Shown one piece after another: positions 30,001 to 37,421 of a stretch of 39,104 bases of DNA (positions are counted from its first letter, which is position 1; each line of letters opens with the position of its first letter). The stretch comes from Planctomycetota bacterium (GTDB lineage Bacteria > Planctomycetota > Brocadiia > SM23-32). The translations under genes and the position numbers were made by a program. The notes beneath the pieces were generated by a model, which had not been told where the DNA came from, did no database searches, and saw only the letters and a program-made list of their open reading frames with translations. Location of the stretch: NCBI GenBank assembly GCA_021161675.1, contig JAGHAF010000120.1, positions 1 through 39,104 on the forward strand. The letters run 5' to 3'.

Positions 30001-30897
30001 CGGGCTGACGAAGCTGAAATTCCCCCTTCCCAGGTCCACCTTATAGGTCACGTCTCTGACGCTCTCCAGTATCGCGCGGAACTTCTGGGCGCTGTTGCGA
30101 AGCGCTTCGGTCGTTCGCACCCGCTCGGTCACGTCCCGCGCCACACTCAGAATCGCCGGCTGGCCTTCGAACTTGATGAGGCACTCGTTGACTTCCGCGT
30201 CTATCCGGCGCCCGGAGCGGGAGACGTAAGCTGTCGAGAAACTATTGGATACGTCCCGCAGGGTGTGTCCGACACGGTCTTCGACCAGCCTGACGTATTC
30301 GGGGGCGAGAATATCTTCCAGACGTTTGCCCACTAACTCATCCGGCGTCCAGCCCAGCCGTTGGGCTCCGATATCGTTTATGTGCAGGATGTAGCCTCTC
30401 AGATCATGTACGAGAACCGACTCCGGGATGTTGCGAAACAGGGTCCGGAAGCGATCTTCGCTTTCCAGCAGCGCCTGCCGAGCCTGCTGGCGTTGAACTA
30501 TCAGCTCTCTCTCGTGAAGGGCGTAGCGCAGGCTCCTCTCGAGCACTTCTGTGTTGAAGGTGTCCTTGAGCAGATAGTCGTTGGCGCCGGCCTTGATTAC
30601 CTCGACGGCCGAACGCACGTCGTCCATGATGGTAAGGACGATAACGGGCAGGTGGGCATACCGGGTGCGGATGGAGTTGAGCATGCGCTTGGGCGAGGGG
30701 CCGTCGGCGAGCCTCAGGTCCAGAAACACCACGTCCCAGTCCTTCTCGTCCAGTTTATGATCCGCATCATCCCAGTCACTGGCGCGCACCACGCTCAGCG
30801 CGAAGGACTTACACGCCGCGGCGTGCCTGTTGAATATGGTCGCGTCCTGCGAATCGTCCTCTATCAGGAGGATGTCGAGTTGCCTGACCGCGCTCAT
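27052..30897 (-). CDS. Hybrid sensor histidine kinase: REC, six PAS, HisKA, HATPase, REC
   Basis: This 1281-aa cytosolic kinase has no membrane segment. Domains in order: receiver (about 7-125, LLIEDD, phospho-acceptor in VVFLDLRL, LLKD lysine), six PAS/PAC units (about 145-880), dimerisation/phospho-acceptor helix with GIAHDFNNLL (His918), HATPase (QIVLNLVTNASEAIG N box, TDTGCGM, GRGLGLAAALG), and a C-terminal receiver (LIVDDEE, LLDMTMPG, QKPYS lysine). PAS units 4 and 6 resemble each other (WASxxASxDAxxGL...WNPxAExxYGY), as do 3 and 5, suggesting duplication of a two-PAS module. It is likely to sense a soluble or redox signal and feed the two regulators upstream in the same operon; outputs are not known. 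ATG 30897 is 49 bp after the diguanylate cyclase stop. Confidence 0.93.
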   Translation of the reverse strand: MSAVRQLDILLIEDDSQDATIFNRHAAACKSFALSVVRASDWDDADHKLDEKDWDVVFLDLRLADGPSPKRMLNSIRTRYAHLPVIVLTIMDDVRSAVEVIKAGANDYLLKDTFNTEVLERSLRYALHERELIVQRQQARQALLESEDRFRTLFRNIPESVLVHDLRGYILHINDIGAQRLGWTPDELVGKRLEDILAPEYVRLVEDRVGHTLRDVSNSFSTAYVSRSGRRIDAEVNECLIKFEGQPAILSVARDVTERVRTTEALRNSAQKFRAILESVRDVTYKVDLGRGNFSFVSPSVEKLLGFTPAELVAMGARELYRRIHPEDRDEFGRMLRTSLQDPKRGELEPAVEYRIQRKDGDYVWLSDNRTVTRDAEGRPAALVGTVRDITGRKRAELALRQYVRMEERPSGLPPLLLSYKDEELRYVWLNGPALDALGRPQEQIIGKTDHELFQREAADRFRAEDELALQSREPCLFNAFGKAPDGQDVWREVIKAPIRDSNGELMGLLTIVRDVSAQVQAEAALSQWASVASASRDAIVGLGRDGAVLTWNPAAEQIYGYAADEITGRPFSGIFPAEEQDGLRRSIERVVSGEEVSHYETTCMTRDGSRKYVALTMAPIVEATGQVNGISTVARDITARREAEDGLRQAGRSVRNFLGLRDEEVFVKDAELRFLFANRAFARAAGMKPEDIPGKTDYDLYRSEKAEKYREYDRKVIEEGEPIVQVLRGVSGKGTLRQSKLPLKDAQGNVVALLITNAFPDQERRVEEAFCHWASLVASSDDAVIGLSLDGSILSWNPGAERMYGYSEVEVSGQPVEILAAPEHGKAFSGAVRRAAGGISVKNQEVIHSRKDGHELSVSFTMSPIVAADGEVAAISMIARDITARKNAEEEQRRLEESMRQAQKLESLGVLAGGIAHDFNNLLTGVLGNSGLALLDLEAEHPARPSVERAEEAARHAAELANEMLAYSGRAQFALEEVDLSELIENLVDFLGTAISKTIALKLDLEEEPPLMKADPVQLKQIVLNLVTNASEAIGDEKGTISIRTKSKSPDTEYFEDACLRGDSSAKLYVSLEVTDTGCGMREEVIRHMFDPFFTTKFTGRGLGLAAALGIVRAHNGTIKVSSEEGKGTSFEVLFPAALGRRTRMLAEVIPSVEEFDCAGMVLIVDDEETVRSVVSHMVARMGFDAHSVEGGEQAIEFMRENGDEVVAVLLDMTMPGMSSKGTFEKLREMRSDLPIILSSGYTEDEVDRQFSGLKPAAFVQKPYSSDKLKRTLVGVLQGK

Positions 30898-30946
30898 GTT
30901 TTCCCACCAGAATGTTGGGAGTTTGGCAGGCCCCTACGCCTGCCTT

Positions 30947-31885
30947 TCAGTTATCTGCCGGGGCGCCTTCGCCCGCCACAGGGCTTCCGTAGACCGCCAC
31001 GCAATCCCGCCCCGCCCTCTTGGCGCCGTACATCGCCTCATCGGCCCTGTGCATCAGCTCGTCCAGCGTGATGTCCGGTTCCCACGAGGCGACGCCTACG
31101 CTGACGGTCGGCATGGGAGGAGGCAACTGTTTGACCGACTCTCTCAAATTGGCGGCCACCCGGCGTGCCCCCACTGTTTCGGTTTCCGGCAGTATAATGC
31201 AGAATTCCTCCCCGCCATATCGGGCAACGAAGTCAGTGCGCCGCACATTGCGACGCAATGCGGCGGCGCATCGTTTCAGCGCTTCGTCCCCGGCCTGGTG
31301 CCCGTAGCGATCATTGACCTCTTTGAAACGGTCCATATCCACCATCAACACCGCGAAAGGCTGCTTTGTGCGCTCCGAGCGTTGCAGCTCTTCCTGGAGC
31401 TTCTCCATGAAGGCCCTTCGGTTGGCGACGCCCGTCAGCTCGTCCGTGACGCTCAGCCGGGCCAGCTTCTCGACCATGCGCTGGCGGTCTTGCTCCAGGT
31501 TGTGACGGCGCCGGGCGTATCGAATCGTCTGTTCCAGGACGGCGGTTGAGAGGTTTTCCTTCACCAGGTAGTCGTACGCCCCGGCCTTCATGGCTTCCAC
31601 CGCCTTCGTTTCATCGCCCGAGCCGGTGACGATGACGACCGGGACGTCCGATCCGTTCTCGCTCAGATGCGCCAGCAAGTCCAGACCATTGCCCTCGGGG
31701 AGCATCAGGTCGAGAAACACCAGATCGAACTCCTTGCTCGACAACAGGGATTTCGCTTCGCCCATGGTCGCTGCGCGCGTAGCGCTAACCGGCTTGCGCA
31801 TCTTCTCCATGTAGCGAAGGAATATCGCAGCGTCCCCGTCGTCATCCTCCACAACGAGTATCCGCATCCCTTTTTCCCGCGCCAC
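30947..31885 (-). CDS. Response regulator diguanylate cyclase (REC-GGDEF)
   Basis: The 312-aa protein joins an N-terminal receiver (about 7-122: ILVVEDDDGD, LVFLDLMLPEG with the phospho-acceptor Asp, YLVKEN lysine) to a GGDEF domain (about 145-305). The active-site loop reads YGGEEF, fully consistent with activity, and RRTD five residues before it fits the inhibitory I-site RxxD, so product feedback by cyclic di-GMP is likely. The domain also has DELTGVANRRAFMEKL at its start and GDEALKRCAAALR. Translation may begin at GTG 31885 or at ATG 31867, just before the receiver. It is 18 bp after the CheY-like gene and precedes the hybrid kinase, its probable phosphodonor (inference). Confidence 0.93.
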   Translation of the reverse strand: MAREKGMRILVVEDDDGDAAIFLRYMEKMRKPVSATRAATMGEAKSLLSSKEFDLVFLDLMLPEGNGLDLLAHLSENGSDVPVVIVTGSGDETKAVEAMKAGAYDYLVKENLSTAVLEQTIRYARRRHNLEQDRQRMVEKLARLSVTDELTGVANRRAFMEKLQEELQRSERTKQPFAVLMVDMDRFKEVNDRYGHQAGDEALKRCAAALRRNVRRTDFVARYGGEEFCIILPETETVGARRVAANLRESVKQLPPPMPTVSVGVASWEPDITLDELMHRADEAMYGAKRAGRDCVAVYGSPVAGEGAPADN

Positions 31886-31903
31886 GTTGCCTTGCCTCTC
31901 ACC

Positions 31904-32341
31904 CTATGTCGGGATCTCGGCGGTATAAAGCCAGTAGCGACTGATATTGATGACCGCCTGTAGGAACTTGTCATACTCCACAGGCTTGGTGATGTATGTG
32001 TTGGCGCCCCTGTCGTAGCAGCCCAGGATATCAGCGTCCTCGTTGGACGTGGTCAGTATCACCACCGGTATGCGCCGAAGGTCCGGGTCTTGCTTGATCT
32101 CGCTGAGCACTTCCCGTCCGTCCAGGCGCGGCAGATTCAGGTCCAGCAGGATCAACCCCGGCCTCCGCGTCTTGCAATAGCGGCCAGTCTGCCGGAGGTA
32201 TTCCATCGCCTCCTCGCCGTCACGCACCACGCGAAGCGGATTAGCGATCCGTCCCTTCTGGAACGCCCGCTTGGCGATCTGGACGTCTTCCGGATCATCT
32301 TCCACCAGTAAGATGTCAACCATTTGTATCGAAGCAGCCAC
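31904..32341 (-). CDS. Single-domain response regulator (CheY/Rcp1-like)
   Basis: The 145-aa protein is one receiver domain: DILLVEDDPEDV at the N-terminus, LILLDLNLPRLDG with the phospho-acceptor Asp (near residue 69), VVILTTSNED (Thr switch residue) and YITKPVEYDKF (conserved Lys-Pro). The style, with DPEDV and DGEEAMEYLR, is that of Rcp1-type regulators that pair with PAS/GAF sensor kinases. There is no output domain, so it may relay phosphate or bind a target protein. It begins at GTG 32341 (or ATG 32323), and is the first gene of the three-gene signalling operon, behind the promoter at 32440-32468. Confidence 0.92.
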   Translation of the reverse strand: MAASIQMVDILLVEDDPEDVQIAKRAFQKGRIANPLRVVRDGEEAMEYLRQTGRYCKTRRPGLILLDLNLPRLDGREVLSEIKQDPDLRRIPVVILTTSNEDADILGCYDRGANTYITKPVEYDKFLQAVINISRYWLYTAEIPT

Positions 32342-32439
32342 TGAGGTCTGTCCTCATCGAGAGACTTCGGAGCAGAGGGAAGGGCGAACAGAAACGCGCG
32401 CCTACGCCACCGCCTCACCTCTGCCCTCCGGCCCTTGTC

Positions 32440-32468
32440 ATTGTAAGATGAAATGTCCTATCGCGCAA
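32440..32468 (-). promoter_or_regulatory. Probable promoter of the two-component/cyclic-di-GMP operon
   Basis: On the minus strand TACAAT (32440-32445) with a 17-bp spacer to TTGCGC (32463-32468). The -10 is good and the -35 poor, so an activator or alternative sigma factor may be involved. The predicted start near 32433 gives a leader of about 90 nt. Confidence 0.5.
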
Positions 32469-32581
32469 CGAATTCTAGACGGCCCTCGCGATGATCCAAT
32501 CAAGACGGGCTCTCTTGCTCGCCCGCTCTACCTTACCCCCTCGACTGCGGGAGCAAAACGGCGCTCAGGGGGTTTCTTTTT
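32460..32581 (+). ncRNA. Candidate structured small RNA ending at a terminator
   Basis: On the plus strand three stems follow one another with no open frame: ATCGCG 32460-32465 with CGCGAT 32487-32492; CGGGC 32506-32510 with GCCCG 32521-32525; and the terminator stem 32535-32573 with its T tract. No gene on the plus strand lies upstream to use this terminator, which suggests a short RNA of about 120 nt. I recognise no known family, and no good promoter was found, so this remains a candidate. Confidence 0.35.
32535..32581 (+). terminator. Rho-independent terminator with no upstream plus-strand gene
   Basis: ACCCCCT (32535-32541) pairs with AGGGGGT (32567-32573), enclosing an inner GAGC/GCTC stem (32551-32554, 32563-32566), followed by TTTCTTTTT (32573-32581). 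This is the clearest intrinsic terminator in the window. Confidence 0.7.
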
Positions 32582-32809
32582 CCCGTGCCAATCTTCAATC
32601 CCGCTCCGTCCTAACAGTGGCGACAGGCCCGGCGCTAAACCGCTGCTGAAGCGGCTCTTATGCCGACACAGCCTCTTCCAACGTTACGTCACTTCAGCCG
32701 CGCCACAGCTCTACTTGTCTTGGGGTGGGCCGATGCGCTAAGGTGACTCGCAACGTAGTGTGTTATTTTCCATAACTCGCATCGGGCGATCGAAAGGGGA
32801 CTATACAAC

Positions 32810-33622
32810 ATGAAACTGAAAGAAGCGCAACTGCTGGGCGTCCTGGCGGTTATCGCAATTGGCATTGTTCTGCTGTGCACGTGGGGACAGCAGCCGCCGG
32901 CTACCGATGAAGTGGCTGTTCAGGACGAGCCCCCCGAGGCGGCCTCCGATACCGGGAAGACGTTCTCCGCTCTCTACGACGAATTGTTCGACCAGGGCGC
33001 CGCCGGCGAGCCGCAATCCACGCCAATTGCCGAGGAACAGCAGCAGTACAATATCGTAGTGGGCCCTGGCCAAACGACGGCGTCCGAAGAAGTGAACGAA
33101 GATGCTGCGATCCGGACGGCAATCGAAGACACCGCCCCGGAACGCATTCGACTCACTAAACTCGACTCTGCCGGCACTCTTCAGCAGCAAGCGAGCGAAC
33201 AGGCCACGCTCCAAAGACCTGCCGATATCACCCACGTGGTCGCGAAGGGCGAAACCCTCAGCTCGATCAGTAAGAAATACTACAACACCGCGAGCAAATG
33301 GCCACAGATACTCGCCGCCAACAAGCAAGTCCTCACTGATCCTCGCCGATTGATGCCCAAGATGCGCCTGCGCATTCCGGCGGCCCCCGTAGGCGAGGTA
33401 GCCCAGGCCGTCGTCAAATCCCCCACTCCACGGCTGGAAGCCACCACCACCACCAAGACGGATGAAAAGGCATACACCGTAGTCAAGGGCGACACGCTAT
33501 ATCGCATCGCCCTGAAGCGCTACGGCGACGGCGGAAGGTGGAAAGACTTGCTCAAGGCCAACCAGGCGCTGCTCAAAGACTCCACCGACATCTGGCCGGG
33601 CATGAAGCTGCGCATTCCCTGA
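32810..33622 (+). CDS. Membrane-anchored protein with two LysM domains
   Basis: The 270-aa product has an N-terminal membrane helix or signal anchor (about residues 7-24, LLGVLAVIAIGIVLLCTW). A Cys follows LL at the end of the helix but the lipobox is not canonical. A low-complexity acidic/Ala-rich linker follows, then two LysM domains: about 140-190 (THVVAKGETLSSISKKYY...MPKMRLRIP) and about 219-270 (YTVVKGDTLYRIALKRYG...WPGMKLRIP). LysM binds peptidoglycan N-acetylglucosamine, so it probably tethers the cell wall to the inner membrane or sits in the periplasm. There is no catalytic domain. AAGGGGA is 9 bases before ATG 32810. It stands alone, convergent with rtcB. Confidence 0.87.
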   Translation: MKLKEAQLLGVLAVIAIGIVLLCTWGQQPPATDEVAVQDEPPEAASDTGKTFSALYDELFDQGAAGEPQSTPIAEEQQQYNIVVGPGQTTASEEVNEDAAIRTAIEDTAPERIRLTKLDSAGTLQQQASEQATLQRPADITHVVAKGETLSSISKKYYNTASKWPQILAANKQVLTDPRRLMPKMRLRIPAAPVGEVAQAVVKSPTPRLEATTTTKTDEKAYTVVKGDTLYRIALKRYGDGGRWKDLLKANQALLKDSTDIWPGMKLRIP

Positions 33623-33660
33623 GGCGGCGAACAGAAGGTAAGAGGAAAGCTTCGGCCCAG

Positions 33661-33713
33661 GCCTTTGCCGTTGCTTTTGCCTTTCAATTCCATCCTTCTG
33701 CCTTTGCCTTACC
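33661..33713. repeat. Degenerate pyrimidine-rich repeat (TTTGCC / TTCTGCC units)
   Basis: Between the LysM gene and rtcB the plus strand reads a run of GCCTTTGCC, TTTTGCC, CCATCC, TTCTGCC, TTTGCC and TTACC units, immediately 3' of the rtcB stop (33713-33715). The unit type matches the heptad array at 9624-9658 but phasing is less regular. Confidence 0.6.
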
Positions 33714-35167
33714 TACCCCTTCACCACCCCGAGCGGCTTCATCCGGGCGACCTTCCGGGTGATGCCGGCCTGGTGCATTACCTCCACCACGGCGTTGACG
33801 TCTTTGTATGCCTCCGGCATCTCTTCCGCCAGGGTGAGGCGTCCCGTGTAGCGCACCGTGACACCCCCGTCAGCCAGTTCCCGCTTGATGCTGCGGCCGG
33901 CGGCCCTCTTGACGGCGCCCTTGCGGCTCATCACCCGTCCGGCGCCGTGGCAGGTGCTGCCCCACGTCCGCTGCATGGCGCCCGGCGCCCCGACCAGCAG
34001 GTATGAGGCCGTCCCCATGTCGCCGGGGATCAGCACGGGCTGGCCCACGTCCCTGTAGGGAAGCGGCGTGGCGGGATGCCCGGCCGGCAGCGCGCGGGTC
34101 GCGCCCTTGCGGTGGACGCAGAGCCGGCGGGGGAGGCCGCCCACCTTGTGCTCCTCGAACTTGGCGATGTTGTGGCATACGTCGTAGACCTGCCGTAGCC
34201 CCAGCGCCTGCCGATCGGCGTCGAAAACGTCCTCCAGGGCGCGCTCCACAAGGGAGAGGATCGTCTGCCGGTTGGCCCAGGCGTAGTTCGCCGCGCAGGC
34301 CATCCCCGCCAGGTAGCGTTCGGCCTCGGGCGAGCCGAGAGGCGCGCACGCAAGCTGCCTGTCTCGCACCTCGATGCCGTAGCGCCGGGTGGCCTGCTGC
34401 ATGACCTTCAGAAAATCGGTGCACACCTGGTGTCCAAAGCCACGCGAGCCGCAGTGTATCTGGAGGACGATCCCGCCCAGGGCCACGCCGAAGGCCTCGG
34501 CCACGCGCTCGTCGTAGACTTCCGTAACGACGTCCACCTCGAGGAAATGATTCCCACTGCCCAGGGTGCCCATCTGCGGCCTGCCGCGCTTGATGGCGCG
34601 CTCGCTGAGCACGGCGGGATCGGCCCCGCTCAGCGCGCCCTGGTCCTCGGTGCGCTCCAGGTCTTCCTCCCGTCCGAAGCCCTGCTCCACCGCCCAGCCC
34701 GCCCCTTCTACGCAGAGCCGGCGAAGCTCTTTCTCCGAAAGCGCGCGAATGCCCCCGGAGGAACCCACGCCGCAGGGAACGCGTTTGAAAAGCGCGTTGA
34801 CGAGCTGCTGGACCTTCGGCGCCACCTGCCCCCTGGTCAGGTCCGTGCGCAACATGCGGACACCGCAGTTGATGTCAAACCCGATCCCCCCGGGGGAGAC
34901 GACGCCGCCGGCCTCCGGATCGAAAGCTGCCACCCCGCCGATGGGGAATCCATACCCCCAGTGGGCGTCCGGCATCACCAGCGACGCCCCGACGATCCCA
35001 GGCATGTGCGCCACGTTCACTGACTGCTCCAGCGTATTGTCCGAGGTCATGTCTGACAGCAGGGCGCTGTCGGCGTAGACGCGCACGGGCACGTTCATCC
35101 CGCCCGTGGGCTCGATCTCCCAGAGGAAAGGCTCCTTCTGCTTCAGGTCGAAATCGCTCTTTTCCAT
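33713..35167 (-). CDS. rtcB: RNA-splicing ligase RtcB (3'-phosphate/5'-OH ligase)
   Basis: RtcB joins RNA 3'-phosphate or 2',3'-cyclic phosphate ends to 5'-OH ends using GTP and Mn2+, for tRNA splicing or RNA repair. The 484-aa protein has all the family metal and guanylation motifs: SPGGIGFDINCGVRML (Asp and Cys ligands), LGSGNHFLEV, LQIHCGSRGFGHQV, YDVCHNIAKFEEH, RKGATRALPAGH and STCHGAGRVMSRKGA, where the His accepts GMP. MPDAHWGYGFPIGGVAAFD is the typical N-terminal block. ATG 35167 follows a GAGAGA sequence. Archease ends 19 bp upstream, so the two form an operon, as in many archaea and bacteria. No intron-containing tRNA is seen in the window. Confidence 0.96.
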   Translation of the reverse strand: MEKSDFDLKQKEPFLWEIEPTGGMNVPVRVYADSALLSDMTSDNTLEQSVNVAHMPGIVGASLVMPDAHWGYGFPIGGVAAFDPEAGGVVSPGGIGFDINCGVRMLRTDLTRGQVAPKVQQLVNALFKRVPCGVGSSGGIRALSEKELRRLCVEGAGWAVEQGFGREEDLERTEDQGALSGADPAVLSERAIKRGRPQMGTLGSGNHFLEVDVVTEVYDERVAEAFGVALGGIVLQIHCGSRGFGHQVCTDFLKVMQQATRRYGIEVRDRQLACAPLGSPEAERYLAGMACAANYAWANRQTILSLVERALEDVFDADRQALGLRQVYDVCHNIAKFEEHKVGGLPRRLCVHRKGATRALPAGHPATPLPYRDVGQPVLIPGDMGTASYLLVGAPGAMQRTWGSTCHGAGRVMSRKGAVKRAAGRSIKRELADGGVTVRYTGRLTLAEEMPEAYKDVNAVVEVMHQAGITRKVARMKPLGVVKG

Positions 35168-35186
35168 TCTCTCTGCCTTCTCTTCT

Positions 35187-35624
35187 CTACACGTCCAGGA
35201 TCACGCGGACCTCCAGACGCCCTTGAGCCCGATGTATATTCACGTCGTGGTAGGTCACGGCCTTTACCCTGGTCCGTATGGTATGCCGCCGGGGGGAGAA
35301 AAGCTCTCCCACCAGTGCGCCCACGACCCGGCGCTCTCCCATCCGCTCCACGCGGACCGACGCCGGCGCAAAACCTTCCCCGTCGAGGGCGAAGAGCACC
35401 TCTTCGAGCCAGCCGATCAGCAGTTCCTCCGGCTCCTCGGCCTCCGCCGAGACCTGCCGCGTTTCTTTGGGTCGGACCGTCGCCGGATCGAGCATAAGCT
35501 CGATCAGCCCGGCCCCGGCCTCGTCGAACAGCTCCGTCAGGTCCCGGCCCCATGCGCGCAGCCCGAGGTCCGACGTGTGTTCGAAGGTCCCGTGCCCTCT
35601 CCCGCTTTTCTTCCGCTCCGGCAA
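35187..35624 (-). CDS. Archease, RtcB activator
   Basis: Archease speeds guanylation of RtcB and allows multiple turnovers. The 145-aa protein opens with GTFEHTSDLGLRAWGRDLTELFDEAG, close to the family HTxDxGxxAxG signature, and ends TYHDVNIHRAQGRLEVRVILDV, with the conserved Asp near the C-terminus. The start is a TTG at 35624 with GGAGGA four bases upstream; no ATG or GTG lies before the conserved block. Its position directly before rtcB fits the known partnership. It lies 54 bp after the stop of the secreted coiled-coil gene. Confidence 0.93.
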   Translation of the reverse strand: MPERKKSGRGHGTFEHTSDLGLRAWGRDLTELFDEAGAGLIELMLDPATVRPKETRQVSAEAEEPEELLIGWLEEVLFALDGEGFAPASVRVERMGERRVVGALVGELFSPRRHTIRTRVKAVTYHDVNIHRAQGRLEVRVILDV

Positions 35625-35678
35625 CGGCTCCTCCCTTCCATCCCATCATGGACGAAAAGTCCCCGGGAATCAAACGGG

Positions 35679-37421
35679 TCACTTCGCCTCACGGGCCAGC
35701 CGCTTGTTATAGCTTCGGAGCAATTCCATGTAGCGGGCCGGCAAGCGGCCGGTCCGGAAGCTGTCGCTTATCTTGCGCCGTTCGCTCTCCGGCAGCCCGG
35801 GGGCCCAGTCGCCCGCCGCAGGCGCGCTGCCCGGGGAGCCCGCGCTCGGAGCCGGCCCGGACGCCAGTCGGGACTCCTCCATGTGGCTCAGCGGCGCGCC
35901 GGCGGGCCTCTGGCCGGCCCTGCGCTTGCTCCCTTCGCCGGGGCGCGACTTCTTCTGTGTGGCGGCGCCGGCCGCTCGCGCCAGCTCGATTAGAATATCA
36001 AGACGCTCCACAATCTGCCGCTGCGCGCTTTGCAGGCGGGCATTGACCTGCCCCCCTCGCAGAAGCCCTTCGGCCTCTGCCATCCTGTGTCCGATATCCC
36101 TGAGCATGCCTGCCGGCGCCGCCGCCGCGCTTTCCGCCAGGGACTGAATGTTCTGCTTGAGTTCGGTCTGGCGGTCCGCCAGCGCCTCCAGTCCGTCCGC
36201 CGGCCCGTCTTGAAGGCGCTGCGTTCGGCGGTTAATGCCCATCTGGAGGGCGCGCATGACAAGCAGCTCTTCCGCCAGATTGACTTGCGGCTCCTGCGGC
36301 TGCCTGCCCGGTGACGATTGCTCTTCCAGGCGGGCGGCCCCCTCGGGGCTCTCCGGGCGCAGCGCCTCCACGAGGTCCTCCAGCATGAGGATAATCTCGT
36401 CCTGTGAGCGCAGCGCCCGCGCCGCCCGGCCGTCCTGGAGCAGCAGCGCGCAGGCCCGGGCGTCCGCACTCAACTGGCGCAGCGCTGCGGGCCAGGCGTG
36501 GGCCGCAGCCGCGTCGCTTGCGCTCTTGAGGGCTTCTTCGAAACGGTCCTCCAGGTGGCGCTGGCGCTGTGCCAGCGCGGCGAGCCGCAGCCTGGTCACG
36601 CGGGATGGCTCTTCCCCCTGCCGGGGTGGATTGACGGTGGCGGTCGTGTCCCGGATCGCCTTCTGTTCCTCCAGGGCTGCCTGCAACGTCCGTCGCAGCG
36701 CTGCCCGGGCCCTGGCGCGGTTGGTTTGCAGAACCTGCTGCATACGGCGTCTGAGCGCGTTTCTCGCCTCCTTGAGCCACGCGGCGGCGTTCGCCTGGGC
36801 GGCGAGCGCGGCGGCGCCGTCCGCTGCTCGAAGCGCATCGGCCGCAGCCCCCATCTGTTGCGCCGCGCTGGACAGCTCGGCGGCGCCTGCGCCGCCCGCA
36901 AGGTCTGCGGAGAGGGCGCGGGCGTCGCATTGGATTGTCGCCTGCGTCTGTGCGAGTTCGCGGGCGATGGCGGGCGTATCCGCTCGGGCGGCCATATCTT
37001 CGGCTTCCGTCTGGCGCGTTATGATTTCATCCAGGCGCTCAGCGGCCCGCCGCAGTCGGCTCAGTTGCTGAGGGTCTTCGCCTGCCAGCGTGGCGGCAAG
37101 CCGGCGCAGGTCATCCAGCGCGCGCTGCTCCAGATCGGCCGCGCCCTGGTAATCGCCCTCCTCGAGCAGAGCGGCGGCCTGCCCCATGCGCGACACGAGG
37201 AAGCTCTCGCGGCTCTGGCTGAGCGCCCGCCGCAGGGCTTCCGCTTTGCCGGGGCTCTCGGCCCGTGCCACGAGGTCGAGCAGGCGCTGCTCTACCCTCT
37301 CCATCCGTTCGGTGATGCCGCGCTGCCGCGGCGGAAGCGTCTCCTCAGCGGCGTCAGCGGCTCCAACCGGAAGGAGCATGGCCAGGAGAGCGAACGCAAG
37401 GATGTGAACGAAGTGACCCAT
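35679..37421 (-). CDS. Secreted coiled-coil protein, unknown function
   Basis: The 580-aa product has a signal peptide (about residues 1-24, HILAFALLAMLLPVG then ADA before AEET) and is almost entirely helical, Ala/Arg/Glu-rich and heptad-like, with long predicted coiled coils (about 30-470) and a disordered Pro/Gly/Ser stretch near 490-545. The C-terminal segment (SERRKISDSFRTGRLPARYMELLRSYNKRLA) resembles the end of DUF4175-linked periplasmic proteins in which a short helix follows LPxxYxxxLxxYY, but I cannot assign a family with confidence. Its ATG follows the stop of the DUF4175-like gene directly (TGAATG), so the two are translationally coupled and probably act together at the envelope. 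Confidence 0.7.
   Translation of the reverse strand: MGHFVHILAFALLAMLLPVGAADAAEETLPPRQRGITERMERVEQRLLDLVARAESPGKAEALRRALSQSRESFLVSRMGQAAALLEEGDYQGAADLEQRALDDLRRLAATLAGEDPQQLSRLRRAAERLDEIITRQTEAEDMAARADTPAIARELAQTQATIQCDARALSADLAGGAGAAELSSAAQQMGAAADALRAADGAAALAAQANAAAWLKEARNALRRRMQQVLQTNRARARAALRRTLQAALEEQKAIRDTTATVNPPRQGEEPSRVTRLRLAALAQRQRHLEDRFEEALKSASDAAAAHAWPAALRQLSADARACALLLQDGRAARALRSQDEIILMLEDLVEALRPESPEGAARLEEQSSPGRQPQEPQVNLAEELLVMRALQMGINRRTQRLQDGPADGLEALADRQTELKQNIQSLAESAAAAPAGMLRDIGHRMAEAEGLLRGGQVNARLQSAQRQIVERLDILIELARAAGAATQKKSRPGEGSKRRAGQRPAGAPLSHMEESRLASGPAPSAGSPGSAPAAGDWAPGLPESERRKISDSFRTGRLPARYMELLRSYNKRLAREAK

Larger units (their letters stand above)
32342..32809. other. 468-bp gene-free region between divergent genes
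   Basis: No frame in this stretch looks protein-coding. It contains the minus-strand promoter for the response-regulator operon (32440-32468), a plus-strand Rho-independent terminator (32535-32581) preceded by two other hairpins, a CCGCT/AGCGG hairpin near 32640-32655, and the AAGGGGA ribosome-binding sequence of the LysM gene at its end. I could not find a convincing promoter for the LysM gene. Confidence 0.6.

Noticed and set aside
32615..32621. GCCACTG on the minus strand, as in the cobalamin riboswitch
   Set aside because: The other conserved boxes of a cobalamin riboswitch are absent nearby, and the downstream genes are signalling proteins, so the short match is taken as chance.
32342..32809. 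Possible cyclic-di-GMP or cyclic-di-AMP riboswitch, given the GGDEF and LysM neighbours
   Set aside because: I compared both strands with the remembered core motifs of the GEMM and ydaO classes and found no match.
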